Source: Gemmatimonadota bacterium (GTDB taxonomy: Bacteria > Gemmatimonadota > Gemmatimonadetes > Gemmatimonadales > Gemmatimonadaceae). Taken from it: a stretch of 27,885 nucleotides of DNA. Numbering within the stretch: position 1 is the first letter of the stretch; the number at the start of each line of letters is the position of its first letter. Position numbers and translations under genes: made by a program. The notes under the pieces were generated by a model that saw nothing but the letters and a program-made list of their open reading frames with translations, ran no database searches and had not been told where the DNA came from. This document shows, in pieces, positions 21,863-27,885 of this stretch. The stretch covers positions 1 to 27,885 of the forward strand of contig CANJOX010000003.1 of NCBI GenBank assembly GCA_947475795.1, in the 5' to 3' direction.

Positions 21863-24800
21863 AAGATCCACTCACGGAACAGGTCGAAGCCGAACTGCAG
21901 ACGCGGGAAGCCGTTGGTGCCGAGCTGCGTGCACGGTGACGCCCCGGGATCGACACCGATCTGCCCGGAGAGATTGCGCGCGAAGCGATACTCGGCGGCG
22001 ATGCCTGCCCAGAGCGAGGCCCCGCGCAGCGAGGTGGTGCCGCCGCGACACACCCCCGTGTTGAGGCGCAGGAAGGTGCGCGGGCCAAGCTGCTTGCCCG
22101 CGCTGATGCTGAGGTTATCGAGCAACGAGAACGCACCCAGATCCTGTGTGGACTGTCCGCCGGCGGTGCTCACCTGAATCGTGTTCACACCGGGAAGCAA
22201 CCGCTGCAGCGCCCCTTCCACGGCGCCGCCCACCGAGGGGAGCAACACACCGGTCACGGCGCGCACGGTGCTCTGACTCTGGCCGTCCAGCGCGAACGTG
22301 GGCGCGCCGAAAATCAGCAGTGAAATGATTTCCGATTCCGGCGCGCTGGCGTACAGCGGATCGGTGCTGGAGAGCGTGAGCACCGGGACGTCGTAAGTGC
22401 CGCCGATGTGCACCCGTACCGGCACCGCACCGCCGCCCGCAATGCGCACCACATTCGTGGCGCTGATGTCGAGCGTCGGGGCGATTTCGCTGCTCCCGTA
22501 GAAGCGTACGCGGCCGGAATCGACGCTGAAGCTGCGGCTCACGACCCCGAGATCGAGCCGGTACTGGCCGCGGTTGGCCGTGACCTCGCCGTCGAGCGCG
22601 AGCCGCTCGCCACTCATGGCGATGGCGAGCCCGCCGGCGATGTTTACGCGCGACTCCGGGGTCTGCACCCAGACGTCGGCGCCAAGGTCGACCCGCGCGT
22701 TCTGCACCGTGAGCAAGGCGCCGAGCGCGGCGAGTGATTGCGCCGCGGTTTCGGCCACGGGCACCTCATCGGCGCCGAGCAGCGCGCGTGCCGCCTCGGA
22801 AGACAGGTCGAGCGCGCTGCGGGCGCTGAGTGGATCCACCACGAGATTGGCGCGCGGAATCGTGATCGCGCCGCTGAGCACCGGCCGCGTGAGCCGCCCC
22901 TCGAGCCGCAGGGCGCCGCTGAGATCGAGATCTGTGCCATCGCGCTGTCGCGAGAGCGCGGCGTTGTTGGCCGAGACCCGCAGCGCGACCGTGGACGGTT
23001 CGCCGGCGTGGAAGTGCAGCGCGCCGGACGCGGCGATGGTATCGAGCACGCCGCCGGTCTGCACGCGGAACGACTCGAGAATCAGCGAGTCTTCGGCCGC
23101 CCGGAGCACGACGCGGCCGCCCATCGGCTCGATCCCGAGATCGTCGATGAGGGCCCCGACGCCGTCGGCGGTCATCGTGCCGCGCGCCACGGGGTGATCG
23201 ACCGTGCCGCCGATGGCCAGCTGCCCCGACAGGCGCCCGCGCAGTCGCCGCACACCGGTGAGGGCCAGCGGCAGCCCCTCGAACCGCAGGGAGTCGGCCG
23301 TCAGCTCCGCGTTGACCTGATCCGACAGCAGCCGCGTGGCGACCGACGTGAGCGCGAGGTCAATCGGCACGCGGGCCTCCGCCCGTAGCGCGCCCCCCAT
23401 GGAATCCCGCAAAACCGCCTGCGCCACGAGCCGCCGGTCGGCGTAGCTCCCCGTGGCATTGATGGTGGGGACGCGCAGCCCCGGTACACCGAGTGAATCG
23501 GCGCGCAGGGTCCACGCGAGCCGCGGCGCGAGCCGCACGCCATCGAGTTGTGCGGTACCGCTGACGGTACCCTGAAACGGCGTCGTCCCGGCCAGCAACG
23601 CGGCGATCTCACCCACGGGAAACTGCTCGAGACGCAACGCGCCCGTGACCGCACGATCCCGCGGAATGTCGGCCGAGGCCTGCAGGATGCCGGCGGCGTT
23701 CGAGCGCAGCTCGAGCGGCAGCAGGCGCAGGCCCAGCGAATCCTGCTGCACCACGATGGGCTGCGCACTCTGCCACACCACATCGGCGTAGGACAGGCGC
23801 AGGGAGTCGAGAGCGACGGCCAACCGCGACGGCGCGCGCTGGAAGGCCCCGCGCGCCACGAGATGGGCGTCGCGGGCCGAACTCACGTCGAGCGTGAGGC
23901 GGCCGCTGTCGGGGTTGGCGTCCGCCACGCGGAAGGCCACCGACTGCAGGCGGATCGCGCCGAGGCCGTCCACGTCGTCGGCCGTGGCGGCGCCTTCGAA
24001 GGTGGGGCGCGTGAACACGTGGTCCGCCTGCACCGATCCGAACAGACGACCCACCTGCACCGCGCCGATGCGGACCGCGCTCGCGCCGAGGGCCGCGGTG
24101 GCCCCGGCGTCGGCGAGGCTGCCGTACAGGTAGCCCGAGAGCGAGAGATCTCCGGCGAGCGAGTCGACGGCCAGCGCGCGGACCGACGCGGCCGCGGTGC
24201 TATCCACCGGCTCGAGCATCGCGGCCACGCGCTCCATCTCCGTCCGGAGCGCGCCCAGCGAATCGGCGCGCACCGCCAGCTGCAGCGTGTCGAGCCCGCC
24301 CGCGTCGCGCGCGAGGGCCCCGTGCACGTCGAGCGTCACGCCGCCGAGGTGCGCGAGGGCGGAATCGACCACCAGCCGATCGGCGCCGAGCGACGCGGCG
24401 CCCGCGAGGTCGAACGCCGGATATGCGCGGCCGGCGCGCTGCTGCCACGCCAGCGCGAGCATGCCCGTGAGCGGCACCGGCGGTGCGAGGACCGGGGTGC
24501 CCGCGCCGGGCGCCACCGCCGCGCGATCGCCCCGCAGCGCGAACCGCCACGGGCCGTCGAGCGCCGTGTGCGGAACGGTGGGGTTCCCCATCCAGCGACG
24601 GAGATCGAACCGGTCCAGCGCGCCGTCGGCAGCCAGTCGCCACGCGGTCCCGTCGAGCGCCGCGGTGCCGCGCATGACCACCGCATCTCCGGGCGCCGCG
24701 CCCGCGGTGTCGGCAGCCATGCCAGCCGCCAGCCCCCCCGGTGCGTCGTCCACCGCGTGGAGCGCCGCACTCCACACCAGTGCATCCGTGCGCCCGTCCA

Positions 24801-26490
24801 CCGTGACGCGCCCCAAGAGCGTACCGCGCACCGGCAGGGTGGTGTCGATCCGCGCGAGCGCGCGCATCGCGAGCGGGGCGAGCTGCAGCGCGGCGTGCAC
24901 CTCGGGGGTGCGCGCGAAGGCCCCCCCGAAGCGCGCCCGGAGATCACCGCGCACGGTGGACTCCGTACCGGTGCCATCCCGCCACGTGAGTGCCATGTCC
25001 GCGAGGTCCACCGCGGACAGGTCGGCCAGGCGGATCTGCCCCCGCGCCGTGACGATCCCGTCCACCGCCGGCAGCGGCGGCACGAGTGACGGCGACAGCG
25101 CCTGCACCGAACGCAGGTCGAGGCGCGCGTCGGTGACGGTCATGTTCGTGGCGCGCGGACGGTCGCCGATCGACACCGTCCCCGCGAGCGCCACGGATGA
25201 CACCGCCCCGCCGCGCACGCGGGCGTCGGTAAAGCGCGCCGCCAGCCGATCCATGCGGAAGGCGGTCAGTGGCCCGCCCTGTGTGGCCACCAGCGTGCCG
25301 GTCAACAGGCCCCGGATCTCGGCGGGCAGCGCGTCGTAGCTCAGCCGGCGGAGCAGCGCGCTCTCCAGCGGCGCGAACGCCAGATCGACGCCCTGCAGGC
25401 GCATGACCGCCGGCTCGAGCACCACCTCGATGTCACCGGTGATCCTCGACGCGCCGCTCGCGACGTCGAGCGCGCTCAGGGTGAACGCCACATCGTCGGG
25501 ATTCGCGAGCGTGCGCATGCGCACGGTGGCGGTGCCACGCCCGTCGGTGGGGAGCACGTCCCAGATCCACCCCAGATCGGAGAGGCCGGCATCCGCCGCG
25601 ATCACGACGTCGTAGCGCAGCGGACCGGGCTCATTCCACGCGACGGTCCCCGTCACGCGGCCATGCGACGCGGGGAGCTGCACGTCGGGGAGGTCGAGCT
25701 GTAGCGAGTCGGAGGTCCAGCGCAGCTGGCCGCCGGCCTGCACGACGCGCACCGGCGGATCGGAGATCACGCCGCGCAGGCTGTCGAGTTGCACCGAGGC
25801 GGGGCGCCGCTGCGCATCGACGATGACGGCGTCGTGCGCCCGGACGCGATCGAGGGTGATGCGGCGACGTTCGCGCCAGCCGCCAGCGGGGCCTGGCACG
25901 AGATCGTGCAGACTGTCGCGCACCGCGATCACGCTGTCGCGCGCCGCGCCCGTGAACACCGGGTGCGGCGCCCACGGCGCGATCGTGGTGAGCCGTACGT
26001 CGTCAACCACGAGCGAATCGATGCGCACATCGTCGCCGAAGCCGGGCGCCCCACGGGGGCGCGTGACGGTATCCCCCGCGATGAGGTACGCGATGTTCCA
26101 GGGGCCCGCGTCGTCCTTGCGGAGATCGAGCCGGAGGCCGCGCACGGACAACCGCCGGACATGGATCGCCCGGTCCAAGAGCGTCCGTACATCGAGGGCG
26201 CCGTCCAGGTACTCGGCGGTGACGATGGGCACCCCGGCGGTATCCACGAGGCTGACCTGCTCGGCTACGATGCGCCCCACGCCGACCTCGCGCAGCACCC
26301 CCACGCGCAGCGATCCGCGGCCATGCAAGACCGCGTTCGCCCGCGAGATCGCCGCACTCAGCACCACGCGGCGGCCGCGCTCCGTGCCGGTGGCGAGCAG
26401 GTAGGCCAGCGTGACGCCACCGCCCGTCCCCAACAGGATGGCGGCCACCCACCAGAAGCGCCGTTGGCGCGCCGACATCGCGGGGGGCAT
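21859..26490 (-). CDS. tamB: Translocation and assembly module protein TamB (DUF490/AsmA-like)
   Basis: The 1543-residue protein has one N-terminal membrane anchor (MSARQRRFWWVAAILL..., about residues 5-34). A very long, repetitive beta-strand region follows, built of 'LRG.L..G', 'V.GT..' and 'LDVRTLL' type elements typical of AsmA/TamB hydrophobic-groove proteins. The DUF490 C-terminus includes ISLLIFGAPTF, VLLPSVGGAVEGALQRLLPG and LSISAGKQLGPRTFLRLNTG. It ends in FDLFREWIF. TamB spans the periplasm and, with TamA, helps outer-membrane protein insertion and phospholipid transport. ATG 26490 overlaps the preceding barrel gene as TGATG; ATG 26478 is a possible alternative. The frame remains open 107 codons farther upstream, but that part is antisense-like, Arg/Pro-rich and overlaps the barrel gene, so I excluded it. 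Confidence 0.93.
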   Translation of the reverse strand: MPPAMSARQRRFWWVAAILLGTGGGVTLAYLLATGTERGRRVVLSAAISRANAVLHGRGSLRVGVLREVGVGRIVAEQVSLVDTAGVPIVTAEYLDGALDVRTLLDRAIHVRRLSVRGLRLDLRKDDAGPWNIAYLIAGDTVTRPRGAPGFGDDVRIDSLVVDDVRLTTIAPWAPHPVFTGAARDSVIAVRDSLHDLVPGPAGGWRERRRITLDRVRAHDAVIVDAQRRPASVQLDSLRGVISDPPVRVVQAGGQLRWTSDSLQLDLPDVQLPASHGRVTGTVAWNEPGPLRYDVVIAADAGLSDLGWIWDVLPTDGRGTATVRMRTLANPDDVAFTLSALDVASGASRITGDIEVVLEPAVMRLQGVDLAFAPLESALLRRLSYDALPAEIRGLLTGTLVATQGGPLTAFRMDRLAARFTDARVRGGAVSSVALAGTVSIGDRPRATNMTVTDARLDLRSVQALSPSLVPPLPAVDGIVTARGQIRLADLSAVDLADMALTWRDGTGTESTVRGDLRARFGGAFARTPEVHAALQLAPLAMRALARIDTTLPVRGTLLGRVTVDGRTDALVWSAALHAVDDAPGGLAAGMAADTAGAAPGDAVVMRGTAALDGTAWRLAADGALDRFDLRRWMGNPTVPHTALDGPWRFALRGDRAAVAPGAGTPVLAPPVPLTGMLALAWQQRAGRAYPAFDLAGAASLGADRLVVDSALAHLGGVTLDVHGALARDAGGLDTLQLAVRADSLGALRTEMERVAAMLEPVDSTAAASVRALAVDSLAGDLSLSGYLYGSLADAGATAALGASAVRIGAVQVGRLFGSVQADHVFTRPTFEGAATADDVDGLGAIRLQSVAFRVADANPDSGRLTLDVSSARDAHLVARGAFQRAPSRLAVALDSLRLSYADVVWQSAQPIVVQQDSLGLRLLPLELRSNAAGILQASADIPRDRAVTGALRLEQFPVGEIAALLAGTTPFQGTVSGTAQLDGVRLAPRLAWTLRADSLGVPGLRVPTINATGSYADRRLVAQAVLRDSMGGALRAEARVPIDLALTSVATRLLSDQVNAELTADSLRFEGLPLALTGVRRLRGRLSGQLAIGGTVDHPVARGTMTADGVGALIDDLGIEPMGGRVVLRAAEDSLILESFRVQTGGVLDTIAASGALHFHAGEPSTVALRVSANNAALSRQRDGTDLDLSGALRLEGRLTRPVLSGAITIPRANLVVDPLSARSALDLSSEAARALLGADEVPVAETAAQSLAALGALLTVQNARVDLGADVWVQTPESRVNIAGGLAIAMSGERLALDGEVTANRGQYRLDLGVVSRSFSVDSGRVRFYGSSEIAPTLDISATNVVRIAGGGAVPVRVHIGGTYDVPVLTLSSTDPLYASAPESEIISLLIFGAPTFALDGQSQSTVRAVTGVLLPSVGGAVEGALQRLLPGVNTIQVSTAGGQSTQDLGAFSLLDNLSISAGKQLGPRTFLRLNTGVCRGGTTSLRGASLWAGIAAEYRFARNLSGQIGVDPGASPCTQLGTNGFPRLQFGFDLFREWIF

Positions 26491-27885
26491 CAGAACGCCT
26501 GCCCCAAGCCGAAGTGGAAGGCGAGCCGCGACAGGACGCCGCGCCCCGTGGGGGGGCGGAAACTGTTGGGGCACTCGAAGATCGAGGGGACGCCTTGCTC
26601 CGGCGTGGCGCGCGGGCTGGCGCAGAGAATCTGCCCCGTGGTGCCCTGCCCGTCGCCGGCGGTGAAGTACAGGGCCCGTCCGGCGCGCGGTTCGTACGGG
26701 CGGTAGCCGATGTCCATGCGGAAGGGGCCCAGCGGCGTCACGATGCGAAGGCCCAGCCCCGGCGTGGCGCGCAGGTTGCCCCACTGGAACCCCTCGGAGC
26801 GCGTCTCCCACACGTTACCGGCATCGACGAAGGCCGCGAACTGCAGTTGCTCCGCGAGTAGCCGGAACCCGCGACGCCACTCGAGGTTGGCCACCAGCAG
26901 CGCCGTGCCGCCACGCGGGACGGCGCGATAGCCGGTGTTCTCGCGCGCCACGACCACGCGCTCGCCGGCGGGGCCGGTGGTCTCATCGACATCGGTGACC
27001 ACATAGACCAGCGGCCCCAGCAGATTTTGCTGATAGCCGCGCACCGAGTTCTGCCCGCCCGAGAACAGGCGTTCCTGCTGCGGGAGGAGCGGTGAGCCAT
27101 CCACGAGTGCGGCGCCGGGGGCGAAGGCACGCGCCAGTTGCACCCGCACGCCCACCACCCCGCCCGCCACGCGGCGGTAGGTGGAGGCGTCGCCGGTCCC
27201 GCGGTAGAAGGTGAACGTTTCCACCAACGGCGAGAACGTCTGACCGGCGCGCGCCTCGCCCCGCAGCCTCCAGCCGCGCGCAGGGCTTGTGGGATCGTCG
27301 GTGCGATCGTGCGTGACCGTGCCGCTCACGATCCCCACGCCGCGCCCGAACAGCGAGAGCTGGAAGTCCTCGGGGCGGCACTGGCCGAAGCGCGCGCAGG
27401 AGACCGCAGGATCGGTGGTCGTCTTGCCGTTCTCGTACTGAAAGCCGGCGGTCCCGGCGGTGCGTGGGGAGAACTGCCGTGCGAGTTCGACCAGCGACCC
27501 GAAGCCCGTCTCGCGCAGATACGCGAACGGTTCGCCTCGCCGTTCGCTGTACAGCGCGAACACCGGCTGCACGGGAAGCCCGAACAAGCGTGTGTTCGTG
27601 ACGGTGGTGCCGACGTAGTAGTTGAGCCGCTCACTGAACGGGTCGACGCGGAGCGCGCCGGAGCAAAGCGCGGGGGCGAACCCGGCCGGCGCCCCGACGC
27701 CGATCTTCGAGGCGCGCGCCGACAGCTCCACCCGACGTCCCACCCCGAGGAAGCCGCGGTCGGTGATGCGTCCCTGCGCACGGATGCAGTCCTGCGTGGC
27801 CCATCCCAGCCCCACGCGGGCCGCGCGCGTGCGCGCCTCCGCCACGGCCACGCGCAGGTCGAGCACACTGTCACGTTCGCCCAGC
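26490..27885 (-). CDS. TamA/BamA-family outer-membrane protein (C-terminal barrel, runs off the window)
   Basis: The frame is open to the window's right edge, so the signal peptide and most POTRA domains lie outside. About 464 residues are visible. They start in what looks like the end of a POTRA domain (GERDSVLDLRVAVAEA), then VGLGWATQDCIR and a 16-strand-like barrel with amphipathic repeats (ITDRGFLGVGRRVELSARAS, NYYVGTTVTNTRLFG). The Omp85 signature is present as FSGGQNSVRGY, the VRGF/Y lid-lock motif. The C-terminus LAFHFGLGQAF ends in Phe like a BAM-recognised barrel. Immediate coupling to tamB (TGATG) argues for a TamA role rather than the essential BamA. Six cysteines occur in apparent pairs in loop regions. 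It inserts barrel proteins or works with TamB at the outer membrane. Confidence 0.92.
   Translation of the reverse strand, partial: LGERDSVLDLRVAVAEARTRAARVGLGWATQDCIRAQGRITDRGFLGVGRRVELSARASKIGVGAPAGFAPALCSGALRVDPFSERLNYYVGTTVTNTRLFGLPVQPVFALYSERRGEPFAYLRETGFGSLVELARQFSPRTAGTAGFQYENGKTTTDPAVSCARFGQCRPEDFQLSLFGRGVGIVSGTVTHDRTDDPTSPARGWRLRGEARAGQTFSPLVETFTFYRGTGDASTYRRVAGGVVGVRVQLARAFAPGAALVDGSPLLPQQERLFSGGQNSVRGYQQNLLGPLVYVVTDVDETTGPAGERVVVARENTGYRAVPRGGTALLVANLEWRRGFRLLAEQLQFAAFVDAGNVWETRSEGFQWGNLRATPGLGLRIVTPLGPFRMDIGYRPYEPRAGRALYFTAGDGQGTTGQILCASPRATPEQGVPSIFECPNSFRPPTGRGVLSRLAFHFGLGQAF

Noticed and set aside
23548..25089. 513-codon plus-strand frame within tamB
   Set aside because: Antisense to the repetitive beta-rich TamB coding sequence and without any motif.
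26491..26811. N-terminal extension of the tamB frame by 107 codons
   Set aside because: It overlaps the barrel gene in another frame and encodes Arg/Pro/His-rich sequence. The true protein starts just before the membrane anchor at the TGATG overlap.
1..27885. Mobile elements, prophage, toxin-antitoxin, CRISPR, secondary-metabolite or defence system
   Set aside because: I looked for transposase or integrase motifs, direct-repeat arrays, flanking tRNAs and typical defence domains on both strands and saw none. The genes read as ordinary chromosomal functions.

Overview
The window is a densely packed, strongly GC-rich stretch of bacterial chromosome. Overlapping stop/start codons, a TamA/BamA-like plus TamB pair (so a Gram-negative envelope), secreted peptidases and a YIP1-type membrane protein next to speA together resemble Gemmatimonadota (Gemmatimonas-like). 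That placement is an inference from gene content and protein style; no marker gene such as rRNA is present. I see no tRNA, rRNA, CRISPR array, insertion sequence, integrase or phage gene, and no non-coding gap over 300 bases. The longest gaps, roughly 50-160 bases, are described as separate entries where they hold something.

Layout. (1) 1-2183, minus: biosynthetic arginine decarboxylase (speA) followed by a 4-base-overlapping YIP1-like membrane protein that runs off the left edge. (2) 2257-6005, minus: a secreted S9 (prolyl-oligopeptidase-like) peptidase coupled through TGATG to an AIM24/TIGR00266 protein. (3) 6122-8019, plus: a DUF502 membrane protein coupled through TGATG to a secreted metal-dependent amidohydrolase. 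(4) 8181-12410, plus: a sodium-dependent NSS transporter, a 55-residue single-span membrane peptide coupled to it and resembling MetS-type small subunits, then a fusion of a class II-like photolyase with a renalase-like FAD oxidoreductase. A perfect 11-bp inverted repeat sits exactly over the fusion's start. (5) 12459-18572, minus: an apparent operon reading eukaryote-like deoxyribose-phosphate aldolase, ALDH16-type double-domain aldehyde dehydrogenase, M3 oligoendopeptidase, then a secreted LolA-like protein. (6) 18684-21862, plus: a small protein with two tandem bacterial Ig-like domains, a large hairpin, an SDR oxidoreductase, and an overlapping ABC1/UbiB-family kinase whose KxGQ motif reads KLAQ. 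(7) 21859-27885, minus: TamB, preceded by the C-terminal barrel of a TamA/BamA-family protein that runs off the right edge.

How the genes fit together. The aldolase/ALDH16 pair suggests deoxyribose-5-phosphate cleavage with oxidation of the acetaldehyde released, which gives a testable role for the poorly understood ALDH16 family. The TamA/TamB pair belongs to outer-membrane assembly and lipid transport. The most unusual items are the photolyase-renalase fusion with the structured element over its start, the transporter's tiny partner protein, and the DERA-ALDH16 operon. All functional statements come from reading motifs by eye; no database search was run.
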